DNA of 64,000 nucleotides from Cylindrospermum sp. NIES-4074 (GCA_003994795.1 AP018269.1:2359346-2423345); one strand, 5' to 3'. Numbered from the stretch's first letter, positions 9,207 to 18,993 are shown. Notes: generated by a model from the letters alone, not told the origin. Translations and numbers: made by a program.

Positions 9207-10424
9207 ATGCGTAAACCTGTCCTGACGATTTTTTACCAGTTCAATCCTTGGCATACTACTATTGGCGGTATTCAAACGCTGGTTAGCCTGTTTATCAAGT
9301 ACGCACCAAGCGAATTCGATCTCCGGCTTGTAGGAACAGGAAATGAACAGTGTCAGCCAAATTTGAAATGGCAAGAAGCAGAATTTGCTGGTAGAAAAAT
9401 TAGTTTTCTGCCTTTATTTACTTTAGAAAATGATAATGTTCGGGGTCTGATACCAACTACAGTCAAGTATACGAATGCACTTTTAGGGCGTTGCTTTGCC
9501 TCAGATTTCATGCATTTTCATAGGTTGGAGCCAACTTTAGCGGCATTGAATTGGCAGGGAGAGAAAACCCTGTTTATTCACAATGATATTCATACGCAGA
9601 TGCAAACTGCTGGTGATAAAAAAGCGATACTGTGGCGGAGATTTCCGGCGGCATATTTTGCCTTGGAAAGTTTATTAGTTCGTCAGTTTAGCCAAATTTT
9701 ATCGTGTAATAGTGATGCGGCTGAATTATATCGCCAGCGTTATCCCAGTATAGGCGATCGCATTTCCCATATCAAAAATTCATTTGACAACGAAATTTTC
9801 TATCCGTTGAGTCACCAAGAACGGACTACAAAAAGGCGCGAACTGGCTTTGCGATTGGGTTTGGTCGCCCAAACACGTTTTCTGCTGTTTGCTGGTCGGT
9901 TGCACCCACAAAAAGATCCACTTTTGTTAGTACGTGCTTATGCGGCTTTGAATGAACCTGATACTCATTTACTCATAGCCGGAGATGGAGAGTTAGCAAC
10001 GGCAATTCGGCAGGAAATTGATCAGCTGGGATTAAGCCAACAGGTGAAAATGCTTGGGGCCCTCAACCAAATAGAACTGGCACAGTTACATCGGATCTGC
10101 AATGTTTTTGTTCTCACTAGCGCCTACGAAGGTTTACCTTTGGTGGTTCTAGAAGCGCTTGCTAGTGGGACACCTGTAGTCACAACTCGAACCGGTGAAA
10201 CACCAAAATTACTGACAGATGACAGTGGAGTAGTCTGTTCTCAACATACCCCAAAATCCATAGCAGACAGTATCCGTCGGGTGCTACTGCATCCAGAAGA
10301 TTATCCAAGTGTTGCTTGTGTGCGGACTGCACGTCCCTATGCTGCCCATATTGTGATTAGTGATATCTACACAGAAATGTTAAATCGCTGGGAAATGCGA
10401 ACCTTCTCCGCTGTGAGTTCGTAA
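9207..10424 (+). CDS. Glycosyltransferase family 4
   Basis: A 405-residue retaining GT-B glycosyltransferase, first plus-strand gene of the polysaccharide series. The N-terminal Rossmann half carries a GGIQTLV acceptor-loop motif (about residues 19-25). The C-terminal half has LFAGRLHPQKD (about 230-240), the donor-sugar region and the EX7E motif in YEGLPLVVLEALASG (about 310-324). Donor and acceptor are not deducible. It starts 58 bp after a MITE-like element, so its promoter may be inside or just upstream of that element. The next gene follows after 29 bp, suggesting co-transcription. Confidence 0.9.
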   Translation: MRKPVLTIFYQFNPWHTTIGGIQTLVSLFIKYAPSEFDLRLVGTGNEQCQPNLKWQEAEFAGRKISFLPLFTLENDNVRGLIPTTVKYTNALLGRCFASDFMHFHRLEPTLAALNWQGEKTLFIHNDIHTQMQTAGDKKAILWRRFPAAYFALESLLVRQFSQILSCNSDAAELYRQRYPSIGDRISHIKNSFDNEIFYPLSHQERTTKRRELALRLGLVAQTRFLLFAGRLHPQKDPLLLVRAYAALNEPDTHLLIAGDGELATAIRQEIDQLGLSQQVKMLGALNQIELAQLHRICNVFVLTSAYEGLPLVVLEALASGTPVVTTRTGETPKLLTDDSGVVCSQHTPKSIADSIRRVLLHPEDYPSVACVRTARPYAAHIVISDIYTEMLNRWEMRTFSAVSS

Positions 10425-10453
10425 GTAGAACTAATTTTTCTGGGAACGAATTT

Positions 10454-11656
10454 ATGAAGATTGCAGTAATAGGTGTGAAAGGTCTACCACCCCAACAGGG
10501 AGGGATTGAACATTACTGTGCAGAAGTCTATCCTCGCATGGTGGCACAGGGTCATTCTGTGGATTTATTTGCCAGGTCTTCTTACATCAACTATCGCTGG
10601 TTTGATAGTTATGACTTTCAAGGTGTCCGAGTTATTACCTTACCTGGTTGGCGATTGAGAGGCGTTGATGCCTTTATGACCTCAGCACTGGGTGCGATCG
10701 CCTCTAGCGTCAGGAAATACGATATCATTCACTTTCACGCCTTGGGCCCATCCTTATTTACCTGGTTGCCTAGAATCACAACCAACTCCAAAATTGTTGT
10801 TACCTGCCAGGGGTTAGACTGGCAACGCGCCAAATGGGGAAATTTTTCCAGTCGCCTCATTATGATGGGGGAAAAAACCGCAGTCAACTTTGCCCACGGG
10901 TTACTAGTAGTTTCAGAACACCTGCAATCTTACTTTCTCCAAACCTATGGTCGGGAAACAGTTTACATCCCCAATGCTCCCGCTAACTACGCGCAGTCAG
11001 ATCCTAACTTTGTCTATAGCAACTCTTTGGGTTTGACACAGGGACGCTATATTCTGTTTTTGGGCAGACTAGTACCAGAAAAGCGTCCCGACTTGCTGAT
11101 TGAAGCTTTCTGTCGGCTGAAACCCACAGGATGGAAACTCGTTCTAGCTGGTGGAATCAGCGATACTAAATCCTACGTATCCCAGCTATTAGAAACAGTT
11201 GCCAAAAATCGAGAGATAGTATTCGCAGGGGAACTGCGAGGAGAACGCCTAGCAGAAATTGTCCGAGGAGCAGGGTTATTTGTCCTACCTTCTGATGTGG
11301 AGGGGCTACCTTTGGCGATGCTGGAGGCGATGCGGGAGGGTATCCCAGTCATGGCTAGTGACATTCCACCCCATCAGCAGTTGTTGAGTGAGCAACGTGG
11401 CCTACTTTTCCCGCAGGGCAACCTAAACTTGTGTATTAGTTGCCTGAACTGGGCTGTGAATCATCCCCAGGAATTAGCAGCAATGGCTGGTGATGCCCAA
11501 AAGTATGTGGAACTCAACTATAGCTGGGAACACATTACTGCTGAAAATTTGCAAGTATACGCAACACTGTTGAACTCCTCTGCAACCATCAAGACATCTA
11601 GCATGGCTATGGAGAAAGCTGGAATTTACGGTCATGCCACAACATCAGAAAAATAA
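10454..11656 (+). CDS. Glycosyltransferase family 4
   Basis: A 400-residue GT-B enzyme. It opens with MKIAVIGVKGLPPQQGGIEHYC, a start typical of GT4 enzymes that act on polysaccharide intermediates. The C-terminal half shows LFLGRLVPEKRPDLLIEAF and the EX7E motif in VEGLPLAMLEAMREG. No membrane segment. It lies 29 bp after the preceding glycosyltransferase and 230 bp before the Wzc-like gene; the spacer has a strong hairpin, so transcription into the next gene may be attenuated. The sugar transferred is unknown. Confidence 0.92.
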   Translation: MKIAVIGVKGLPPQQGGIEHYCAEVYPRMVAQGHSVDLFARSSYINYRWFDSYDFQGVRVITLPGWRLRGVDAFMTSALGAIASSVRKYDIIHFHALGPSLFTWLPRITTNSKIVVTCQGLDWQRAKWGNFSSRLIMMGEKTAVNFAHGLLVVSEHLQSYFLQTYGRETVYIPNAPANYAQSDPNFVYSNSLGLTQGRYILFLGRLVPEKRPDLLIEAFCRLKPTGWKLVLAGGISDTKSYVSQLLETVAKNREIVFAGELRGERLAEIVRGAGLFVLPSDVEGLPLAMLEAMREGIPVMASDIPPHQQLLSEQRGLLFPQGNLNLCISCLNWAVNHPQELAAMAGDAQKYVELNYSWEHITAENLQVYATLLNSSATIKTSSMAMEKAGIYGHATTSEK

Positions 11657-11720
11657 TGAAAAAGGCAGGAGGCAGAAGGTTTTTTTCAGCTATGGGATTC
11701 CAACCCCTCCTGAAAAAGAG

Positions 11721-11743
11721 CCACCAAATTGACAATTTGGTGG
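11721..11743. terminator. Strong hairpin between glycosyltransferase and wzc-like gene
   Basis: CCACCAAATTG, A, CAATTTGGTGG: a perfect 11-bp inverted repeat followed by GGGTGTTT. It sits in a 230-bp spacer that also has a facing pair of GGCAGGA-type repeats (about 11663-11677 and 11803-11816). It may terminate or attenuate transcription, or be another dispersed palindrome. Confidence 0.45.
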
Positions 11744-11886
11744 GGGTGTTTAACCCTTGTTCCCTGTGGTCACCTCTGGAAACAGAGGGCAGTTTTTCTC
11801 CTGCGTCCTGCCTTCTTTGATAAGTATTTTTTGTGCTTTGCCCCCTATTGTGTTTACGAAGTGCTTGAGGTTAAGAGAGAAAAGTA

Positions 11887-14031
11887 ATGTCCAAGGAGAT
11901 TTCATCCTTACTAAGGGTTTTGAAGCGGCGTAGTTTACCTGCCATAGCTGCATTTGCTTCAGTAATTGGTGGGTCAGTTATCTACTTGGCTGTAACCCCA
12001 CAATTGTATGAAACATCAGGGCGGCTGATGCTGGACGAAAAACAGGTGAGCGTTTCCCCATTGGGTCGTGACCTCAGTCAAGTATCTTCAACAACACCAG
12101 GAGGTTCTAACCCGCTGGCTACTCAAGCAGAATTAGTTAAGTCGCAACGGGTTTTGCAAAGAGCGATCGCACAACTTTCTCCTCCAGCAGCAATTACAAC
12201 TGCTGAACTTAGTCAGGGTTTGAAGGTCAAAATTATTCCCGCTACAAATATTCTGGAACTAACCTATCGATCGCCAAATGCTGTTTTAGCCGCTCAGGTT
12301 CTCAATGCTGTCTCAGAAACAATGGTGAAGGAAAGCGCCGAGGCCATTAGCTCAGAAGCTCGGTCTGTCAGGCAATTTTTAGAAGTTGAAGTTCCCAAAC
12401 AGCGATCGCATCTGAAAAAAGCTGAAGCGGCGGAAAACATCTACAGACAAAACAGCGGACTAGTTTCTTTTGAAGAACAAACGAAAATTCTGGTAGAGAA
12501 TCTAGCCGCATTGGAAAGCCAAGAACGGACTCTTTTGAGTGAATTGCCAGAAATCCAGTCTCGCACCAGTGACTTGGAGCAAATCACCAAAGCTAGCGAT
12601 CTCAAAAATGCCTATTCAGCAGTGCGTGGTGGTGGTGATGAAGAACTGAAAAAATTACGCGCCAAATTAGCAGAATTGGAAGCACAGGTAGTTGAAGCTC
12701 GTTTGCGGTTTACAGATCATCATCCCACTTTGCTTAACCTGAGAGAACGACGGGATGCGCTGCGTCAGTTGTATACCCAAAAACTAGCTCTGGTGTCACC
12801 CAACAATAGTGCGATCGCTCCAGAACAAGTCGCTACCGATCAGCTTTCCCAGAATCTCACATCCCAACTTATTGCTCAAAAAATTGAGCGATCGGCAGTG
12901 GAAAATAAGCTCAAGGCTGTCCAAGCCCAGCGTGCCCAACTCCAAGCTAGTCTGCTACAACTACCAATTAAACAACAACCCCTCAGCGCTCTGGTTCGCC
13001 AACGAGAAGCCGCAGCAGAATCGCTCAAATTACTACAAAGAAAACTAGAAGAAGCACGGGTAGCAGAGGCTCAACTGGTCAGCAATATCCGCATTATTGC
13101 CAAAGCGACAATACCCGATTTACCCACATCTCCCAAGCAATCAGCGGTGCTAGTAATTGCTAGCGCCTTCGGGATGATTTTAGCTGCTGGGATTGTGCTG
13201 TTATTAGAAGTGTTGGATAACACCTTGAAAGATGCCTTGGAGGCGGAGGAATTACTCAAGTTACCATTGCTGGGAGTGTTGCCACGTCTAACTGCTAACA
13301 CCCTAAAACTAGATTCAGCAGAAGGTTTCTTAGATGATATGGCTTTGGTTGAGCCGTACCGAATGCTCCTCAAAACCTTAGAATTTCGCAGTCCTGAGAA
13401 CTTGCGGATGATTGTTGTCAGCAGCACCCTTTCTGGTGAAGGCAAGTCAGTTGTAGTCTCACACCTAGCCACTGTCTCTGCCATGTTGTCGCGGCGGACA
13501 TTAATTATTGATGCCGACTTGCATAGACCTGTACAACATCAGTTATTTAATTTAGCTGCAACACCAGGAATTAGCGAGGTGCTAGAAAACAGTCAATCTC
13601 TGCTGGAAGTGATCCGCCCAACAGGAATAGAAAATCTCTCAATTTTAACTTGTGGCGAACTGCACCAACGCCCTTCTCAGTTGCTAGAGTCCACAGCCAT
13701 CAAATCTCTCATGGCAGAAGCAGCAACACATTTTGATTTAGTCATTATAGATACTGCTCCTCTATGTGCAAGCGCTGATGCTGCCACATTGACCCAGCAG
13801 AGTGACGGCATCATCTTAGTTACCCGTCCCAACTTGACCCGCAAGGAGGTGCTGCAAAAATCATTATCAGAATTAACTCAAAATCGCATACCCATATTGG
13901 GAGTTGTAGTGAATGACATGACTACTCAAATTGAAAAGTATTACCACAATTCCGTTAATGGATACAAATCACCAAGGCGCTTGACTGCTCAAGGATTTAG
14001 CAAAACTTCTGGCGATCGCTATGTTAACTAA
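11887..14031 (+). CDS. Wzc-like polysaccharide co-polymerase and tyrosine autokinase
   Basis: A 714-residue protein of the fused (proteobacterial-type) BY-kinase layout, controlling polymer chain length and export. Wzz domain with first membrane helix about residues 19-37; long periplasmic coiled-coil section rich in Ala, Glu, Leu and Gln (about 150-400); second helix about 419-443. The cytoplasmic kinase has Walker A STLSGEGKS (about 513-521), Walker A' LIIDADLHRP (about 539) and Walker B LVIIDTAP (about 618). The C-terminal tail has a Tyr cluster (EKYYHN, NGYKS, DRYVN) suited to autophosphorylation. The next gene overlaps by 11 bp, implying translational coupling with a Wzy-like protein. 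Confidence 0.93.
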   Translation: MSKEISSLLRVLKRRSLPAIAAFASVIGGSVIYLAVTPQLYETSGRLMLDEKQVSVSPLGRDLSQVSSTTPGGSNPLATQAELVKSQRVLQRAIAQLSPPAAITTAELSQGLKVKIIPATNILELTYRSPNAVLAAQVLNAVSETMVKESAEAISSEARSVRQFLEVEVPKQRSHLKKAEAAENIYRQNSGLVSFEEQTKILVENLAALESQERTLLSELPEIQSRTSDLEQITKASDLKNAYSAVRGGGDEELKKLRAKLAELEAQVVEARLRFTDHHPTLLNLRERRDALRQLYTQKLALVSPNNSAIAPEQVATDQLSQNLTSQLIAQKIERSAVENKLKAVQAQRAQLQASLLQLPIKQQPLSALVRQREAAAESLKLLQRKLEEARVAEAQLVSNIRIIAKATIPDLPTSPKQSAVLVIASAFGMILAAGIVLLLEVLDNTLKDALEAEELLKLPLLGVLPRLTANTLKLDSAEGFLDDMALVEPYRMLLKTLEFRSPENLRMIVVSSTLSGEGKSVVVSHLATVSAMLSRRTLIIDADLHRPVQHQLFNLAATPGISEVLENSQSLLEVIRPTGIENLSILTCGELHQRPSQLLESTAIKSLMAEAATHFDLVIIDTAPLCASADAATLTQQSDGIILVTRPNLTRKEVLQKSLSELTQNRIPILGVVVNDMTTQIEKYYHNSVNGYKSPRRLTAQGFSKTSGDRYVN

Positions 14032-15436
14032 TCAACCCTCAAGCCCCGCCTTAGCTTTGGCCATCTTGCTGGGGTTAGCAGGTGCTATAGTTGCAGGATT
14101 CTTCGCCGGAGCTAGCCCCATGTTACTGGGTTTAGCTGTAGTTGCATTAGGAATGGGTTGCTACTTCTTTGCCAAGTTTGAGCAAGCGGTATTGGGGTTA
14201 TTAATATTACGTAGCTCCTTGGATGTTTTTTCTGCTCAACAGATACCGTCGGCATTTGCTATTGGGCTAGATGCTTTGGCTTTGCTATATGTCACCGTGT
14301 CGTTATTGACAGGTCAGACTATCCGCACTGATAGATTTTGGTGGTTTTTTGCTGGCTGGGTGGCACTACAAGGACTGTGGGTCATACTTCTACCACTCGG
14401 AGGCTTGGGGATGGATGCTTCAAGCTTGCCAGAAGCCATCCGCGAGTGGGTGCGGTTATTTTCTTGGCTGATGGTCTACTTGTTAGTCATGCAGCTACAG
14501 GAGCGAGTTCATCCAGAAAAGATTATTTCGGCGCTATTTTTTGCCCTCATCCTACCCCTAGTAGCAGCATTATTGCAGTTGCTATTACCTCCTTCGCTGC
14601 TACCTGATATCCTTGTAACCAGGACTTTTGAAGGATATTCTCGGATTAACGGCACCCTTGGTCATCCGAATACTTTCGCCACCTTTGTCTTGCTGTTCAT
14701 GGCTTTGGTATGTTGGCAGTTAAGTAGGCCTTCTAGACAGCGCTGGTTTTGGCTGGTATCGCTGGGGTTACTCGCCGGATTCTATGTCGGCGCCAAGGCT
14801 TTGTTTAGCTTAATGATGCTTGCAGTCTTCGTCCTCGTGTTAATTGCTCCCAAATTAAACCCACTCAATCTGATTGGTGGAGTGCTGTTGTTTGCTTTGG
14901 TCATCGGGTTATTTGCCAGTTCACCATTTGGGCAAGAACGCCTTAGCTCAATTATTCAGACACCCCTACTCAATCCAGATATATCGATAGATAGAGCGAT
15001 TTTACTTTCTCATCGTGACGGCAATAGTTTTAACTGGCGACTATCTCAATGGACTAATCTTTTAGGTCAATGGCAGGACTATCCGCTTCTTGGTTACGGC
15101 TTGGGAGTAACTAGTAAGATCAGCATATATCAAAATTTAGCCCACAATGATTACGTCCGCGCTCTCGTAGAAGGTGGAATAGTCGGTTTCATCAGTTTTT
15201 TAACATTTATATTTGTGCAGATACTGCGTCTTCTGTGGTTAATTCGTCATGCACCCATCAAAGAACAGAAAAATCTCTGTTTGTGTATGTTAGCAATTTT
15301 CCTATCTTTACCTATAGGAATGTTGACAGAAAATATCTGGAGTCATACAACATTCTTTTATTACTGGTTTACGTTGTTTGCTGTCGCTGCTTGGAATTGG
15401 GAACAGCAACCTCAAGAAAATCCTTTATCTACTTAG
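14021..15436 (+). CDS. O-antigen ligase/polymerase (Wzy-like) family membrane protein
   Basis: A 471-residue polytopic protein with about 11-12 hydrophobic helices. It has a large loop in the C-terminal half containing RLSQWTNLLGQWQDYPLLGYGLG and HNDYVRALVEGG. That loop pattern (an invariant HN with ALVEGGI) is typical of the Wzy_C/O-antigen ligase superfamily, which polymerises or ligates undecaprenyl-linked sugar units at the outer face of the inner membrane. Start ATG lies within the end of the Wzc-like gene. Polymerase versus ligase cannot be told from sequence; next to Wzc the polymerase role is more likely. Confidence 0.85.
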   Translation: MLTNQPSSPALALAILLGLAGAIVAGFFAGASPMLLGLAVVALGMGCYFFAKFEQAVLGLLILRSSLDVFSAQQIPSAFAIGLDALALLYVTVSLLTGQTIRTDRFWWFFAGWVALQGLWVILLPLGGLGMDASSLPEAIREWVRLFSWLMVYLLVMQLQERVHPEKIISALFFALILPLVAALLQLLLPPSLLPDILVTRTFEGYSRINGTLGHPNTFATFVLLFMALVCWQLSRPSRQRWFWLVSLGLLAGFYVGAKALFSLMMLAVFVLVLIAPKLNPLNLIGGVLLFALVIGLFASSPFGQERLSSIIQTPLLNPDISIDRAILLSHRDGNSFNWRLSQWTNLLGQWQDYPLLGYGLGVTSKISIYQNLAHNDYVRALVEGGIVGFISFLTFIFVQILRLLWLIRHAPIKEQKNLCLCMLAIFLSLPIGMLTENIWSHTTFFYYWFTLFAVAAWNWEQQPQENPLST

Positions 15437-15474
15437 TCTCATTGGCAAGGTAATTTTTATCGTCGCTCCGCTCC

Positions 15475-15625
15475 GAAGGGTGTGGGGTGTGGGGTGTAGG
15501 GTGTAGGGCTGGAACAAATTTGGATAAGGATGACGAAAGAGCACCGTCTGCACAGTGTCCACAATGGAGTTTGAATACCTATCCAATTTACCCCACACCC
15601 TACCCCCTACACCCTACACCCTGTT
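15475..15625. repeat. Facing arrays of GGGTGTA-type heptamer repeat
   Basis: GGTGTGG/GGTGTAG iterations at about 15477-15509 face the complementary CACCCTA/CACCCTG iterations at about 15592-15622. The pair could fold into a large hairpin in the 208-bp gap before the next glycosyltransferase. A related single array occurs at 30904-30944. Confidence 0.8.
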
Positions 15626-15644
15626 CAATTGATGAGACGTTTTT

Positions 15645-16829
15645 ATGAAAAAAGTTCTTTTTGATAGCGATCGCCACATGACAATACAACGACCTTACCG
15701 GGTGGCTGTAGTTCATCCCAGTGCAGGAGTTAATTGGAGTGGTGGTACAGAAAACTTTGCGATTGAGATTACCCATCGCCTCAGTTCTGATTTTGAGATG
15801 GAACTACTCGCAGGCGCTCCTTGCAGTCCTTTTTACTACCCTGCTGGTGGTGTTCCCCGTGTCAAGGCTCGCCATATCCTGCAAAATGCTGTAATTAACT
15901 CGTTGCTGGGTAAATTTTTCACCCATCCCGATATAGTCATTGAGCATTTGACTAGTTTTTTACCCTGCGCTTCACGACTGTTAAAGCGGCCAGCTGATTT
16001 GATTTTTCCCTGCAATGACTATGGGGGGTTAGCAATGGCCGCTTTTGTGAGGAAACTGACTGGTACACCCATTTTGTTTAAGGCTCATACTGGCTTGACT
16101 AACGGTGGACGCTCACTAGCGCGAAGCTTAAGATTTCGTCCAAATCATCTGGTTGTATTTTCTCAAACGATGGCTGAATTTGCTACAGGTTTACATCCAA
16201 ATCAGGCTGTGACAATCATCCCCAACGGTGTAGATATTGAATGGTTTAAGCCAGAGGGTAGCCGTATTGACGTGGGTTTGCCAAAGCCGATCGCTTTGTG
16301 CGTTGCTACCTTAAATCGTAGCGATCACAAACGAGTAGAACTAGCAATGCGAGCGATCGCCAATTTGCCTGGAGTTAGTCTTCTACTTTGTGGAGATGGC
16401 CCCGATCGCCATTATTTTCAAACTCTAGGTGACGAATTGCTAGGAGCCAAGCGCTTTGCAATCAAAACAGTCCCATTCGATCAAATGCCTGATGTCTATC
16501 GGAGTGCAGATGTGTTTACCCTTCCTTCCATCGATGAACCATTCGGACAAGCCTACGTACAAGCGATGGCTTGCGGCTTACCAGTAGTCGCAACTGATGA
16601 TGAGATCCGGCGTTACATCGTTGCTGATGCTGGCATCTTATGTGACGTGACCGATGTAGATGTTTATGCTGCCACCATTGCAGCAGCTTTGAGCAGAGAT
16701 TGGAAAATGCAGCCTCAAGAGAACGCAATGCGTTTTAGCTGGGACATCGTTGCTCTACACTATCGCGATTTAATCATGCAGATGATTAGCCAATCTCAAA
16801 AACCTAGTAGTCTGTCAAATCAACTTTGA
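15645..16829 (+). CDS. Glycosyltransferase family 4 with altered EX7E motif
   Basis: A 394-residue GT-B enzyme; an in-frame ATG at 15678 would give a start at MTIQRPYRVAVVHP, which fits the family better than the upstream ATG. N-terminal half: HPSAGVNWSGGTENFA. C-terminal half: CVATLNRSDHKRVELAM and DEPFGQAYVQAMACGLPVVATD. In the usual EX7E pair the second Glu is replaced by Gln here (E followed by PFGQAYV then Q). Retention of the rest of the motif argues for an active or donor-selective variant rather than decay. Function in the polysaccharide series is inferred from position. Confidence 0.88.
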   Translation: MKKVLFDSDRHMTIQRPYRVAVVHPSAGVNWSGGTENFAIEITHRLSSDFEMELLAGAPCSPFYYPAGGVPRVKARHILQNAVINSLLGKFFTHPDIVIEHLTSFLPCASRLLKRPADLIFPCNDYGGLAMAAFVRKLTGTPILFKAHTGLTNGGRSLARSLRFRPNHLVVFSQTMAEFATGLHPNQAVTIIPNGVDIEWFKPEGSRIDVGLPKPIALCVATLNRSDHKRVELAMRAIANLPGVSLLLCGDGPDRHYFQTLGDELLGAKRFAIKTVPFDQMPDVYRSADVFTLPSIDEPFGQAYVQAMACGLPVVATDDEIRRYIVADAGILCDVTDVDVYAATIAAALSRDWKMQPQENAMRFSWDIVALHYRDLIMQMISQSQKPSSLSNQL

Positions 16830-16850
16830 GGGGTGAGTAAATCTTTCTAT

Positions 16851-16915
16851 TTTCCTTCTTCCTTCTTCCTTCTTCCTTCTTCCTTTGCGCTCTTTGCGTC
16901 CTTTGCGGTTCGTTC
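16851..16915. repeat. CTTCCTT heptamer array plus dispersed CTCTTTGCGTCC repeat
   Basis: Five or so tandem CTTCCTT units (16851-16885) run into GCGCTCTTTGCGTCC and CTTTGCGGTTCGTT (16887-16915). The second part recurs at 44804-44831. The block fills the gap between two glycosyltransferase genes. Confidence 0.85.
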
Positions 16916-16965
16916 CTCTATCCTTCAAGCCTTGCTTGAGAGAGTACTAGTTTCAGGACTTGAAT

Positions 16966-17922
16966 ATGCCAAAAGTTACCGTCGTCATTCCCGCATACAA
17001 TGCCATGCAATTCCTGCCGAAAACAGTAGAAAGTGTTTTAGCGCAAACCTTATCTGATTGGGAATTGCTAATTGTCAATGATGGCAGTTCAGACAATATT
17101 GTGCAATGGGCCACTCAAATCACAGATGATCGCGTCAAACTGATTTCACAGAAAAATCAGGGTGTGTCTGCTGCCCGAAATACAGGTATTATGCAGTCAA
17201 GCGGAGAGTATTTAGCGTTCTTGGATGCAGACGACTTGTGGAAACCAACCAAACTGGAAAAACAGGTACGCCGTTTTGAAGAATATCCAGCAGCGGGACT
17301 GGTCTATACGTGGACAACTCTAGTCGATGCTTTAGGTAAACCCATCAAAAGAGCGATCGCATCTCAACTCGAAGGCAATGTCTGGGAGCAAATTCTCGTG
17401 GCTAACATGATTGGCAATGGGAGTTCAGCAATGATTCATCGCAGTTGCTTTGAAACAGTGGGAATGTTTGACCCCAAACTATCAAGCGCAGCTGATCGAG
17501 ATATGTGGATTCGGATAGCAGTTAGTTACCCATTTGCAGTAGTCAAAGAACCATTAACTCTATGGCGACAACACACCAATAGTATGTCTAAAAATTGTCA
17601 ATCAATGATGCAAGATTTACGTGAGGTCATTGAAAAAAATTTCCAATCTGTTCCTTTAGATTTGTTGCACTTGCGAAACCGAAGTTATAGCTATATGCAT
17701 CTCTACCAGTCATGGAATGCAGTGGATAAGGGCAACTTAGAACAGGCAACACATTTCCGTCAGCAAGCTTTCTGGCACTATCCGCAAATATGTTTTTCCC
17801 ATAACTACATACGTCTTAGTTTAGCAATCTTGTTAATAAGCAAGTTCGGCAAACACGGCTATGATGGAGTGCGGAGTTTCAGCCGTTTGTTACGTTGGTA
17901 CATTTTAAGTTTTGCACGATAA
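16966..17922 (+). CDS. Glycosyltransferase family 2
   Basis: 318 residues from the ATG at 16966; a TTG two codons earlier is less likely. Inverting-type GT-A fold: VVIPAYNAMQFLPKTVESVLAQT at the start, LIVNDGSSD, AARNTGI and the DXD metal site in FLDADDLW (about residue 87). The C-terminal third is helical and lacks obvious membrane segments. It is closely related over its full length to the next gene, which has the same GNVWEQI and WRQH/YRQH blocks, so the two are a tandem duplication. Sugar specificity unknown. Confidence 0.92.
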   Translation: MPKVTVVIPAYNAMQFLPKTVESVLAQTLSDWELLIVNDGSSDNIVQWATQITDDRVKLISQKNQGVSAARNTGIMQSSGEYLAFLDADDLWKPTKLEKQVRRFEEYPAAGLVYTWTTLVDALGKPIKRAIASQLEGNVWEQILVANMIGNGSSAMIHRSCFETVGMFDPKLSSAADRDMWIRIAVSYPFAVVKEPLTLWRQHTNSMSKNCQSMMQDLREVIEKNFQSVPLDLLHLRNRSYSYMHLYQSWNAVDKGNLEQATHFRQQAFWHYPQICFSHNYIRLSLAILLISKFGKHGYDGVRSFSRLLRWYILSFAR

Positions 17923-17952
17923 AATTTTTTAATTTTTAAAATCTATTGAAAT

Positions 17953-18924
17953 ATGCCTCAGGTTTCTGTTGTTATTCCCGCCTATAATGCAATGGCTTAT
18001 CTGCCAAAAACTTTAGACAGTGTTTTGCAACAAACTTTCACAGATTTTGAAGTTTTAATTATTAACGATGGCAGTTCAGATAGTATTATAGAGTGGTTTG
18101 CTAGCGTCACAGATCCACGTGTTAAACTTATTTCTCAGGAAAACCAAGGATTGTCAGGAGCGCGTAATACAGGCATTGCTCAGGCACAAGGTGAGTATAT
18201 AGCATTTCTAGATGCTGATGATTTGTGGGCACCAACAAAGCTGGAGAAACAAGTCCGTTGTTTCGAGAATCATCCAGCAGTGGGATTAGTACATACCTGG
18301 ACAATTTTAATTGATGAGACAGATAAACCTACAGGTGGAAAATGCAGCCCTTATCTAGAGGGAAATGTCTGGGAGCAAATTATCGTTGTCAATTTAGTTA
18401 GTAGTGGTTCAACCCCAATAGTCCGCCGTTGTTGCTTTGAAAATGTCGGTGTATTTGCTCGCGATTTATCTGGTACTGCTGATTGGAATATGTGGATTCG
18501 TATCGCTTCTTGTTATCCCTTTGCAGTAGTGAAAGAACCCTTAACTCTATATCGTCAGCACGCTCAAAATATGTCTAAAGACTGTCAGCATATGCTTCAA
18601 AATGCACGGGTAGTAATTGAGAGATCATTTCAATCTGTTCCCTTAGAGTTGCTATATTTGAGAAGCCGAGCTTATGCCTATTTTTACCGCTACCAAGCTT
18701 GGGTATCCATATATAGTGGTGATTACAAGCAAGCAAGTTTTTGCCATCAGCAAGCGCTTTTACACAACCCTTGGTTACGGTATTCTCATAACTCCCTACG
18801 CTTGAGCTTGGCAATTTTTCTGACACGTTTTTTTGGTGCAAATAGCTACGCTGCTATTCGCGCACTCAACCGTAGTCTAAAGGAGAAAATATTGCCTAAA
18901 AATTTAGAATTTAGCAATACTTGA
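17953..18924 (+). CDS. Glycosyltransferase family 2, tandem paralogue of the preceding gene
   Basis: 323 residues with VVIPAYNAMAYLPKTLDSVL, LIINDGSSD, GARNTGI and FLDADDLW. The match to the previous gene extends through the C-terminal half (CRWKL-type end excluded), including LEGNVWEQI, MWIRIA.CYPFAVVKEPLTL and NMSKDCQ. A 30-bp A/T-rich gap separates them. Paralogues like this often add different sugars to the same growing unit; which ones is not visible. Confidence 0.92.
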   Translation: MPQVSVVIPAYNAMAYLPKTLDSVLQQTFTDFEVLIINDGSSDSIIEWFASVTDPRVKLISQENQGLSGARNTGIAQAQGEYIAFLDADDLWAPTKLEKQVRCFENHPAVGLVHTWTILIDETDKPTGGKCSPYLEGNVWEQIIVVNLVSSGSTPIVRRCCFENVGVFARDLSGTADWNMWIRIASCYPFAVVKEPLTLYRQHAQNMSKDCQHMLQNARVVIERSFQSVPLELLYLRSRAYAYFYRYQAWVSIYSGDYKQASFCHQQALLHNPWLRYSHNSLRLSLAIFLTRFFGANSYAAIRALNRSLKEKILPKNLEFSNT

Positions 18925-18993
18925 GATGGGTAATCACACACAATCCTGATTAAATTTTACCAAATTTATCACATACTGTTAATCTCAGCAATT

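Noticed and set aside
13071-13484. 137-codon minus-strand frame
   Set aside because: Shadow of the Wzc-like kinase; no start signal or family match.
15475-15625. Possible CRISPR array
   Set aside because: Units are seven bases with no unique spacers; fits heptamer repeats. No cas gene in the window.
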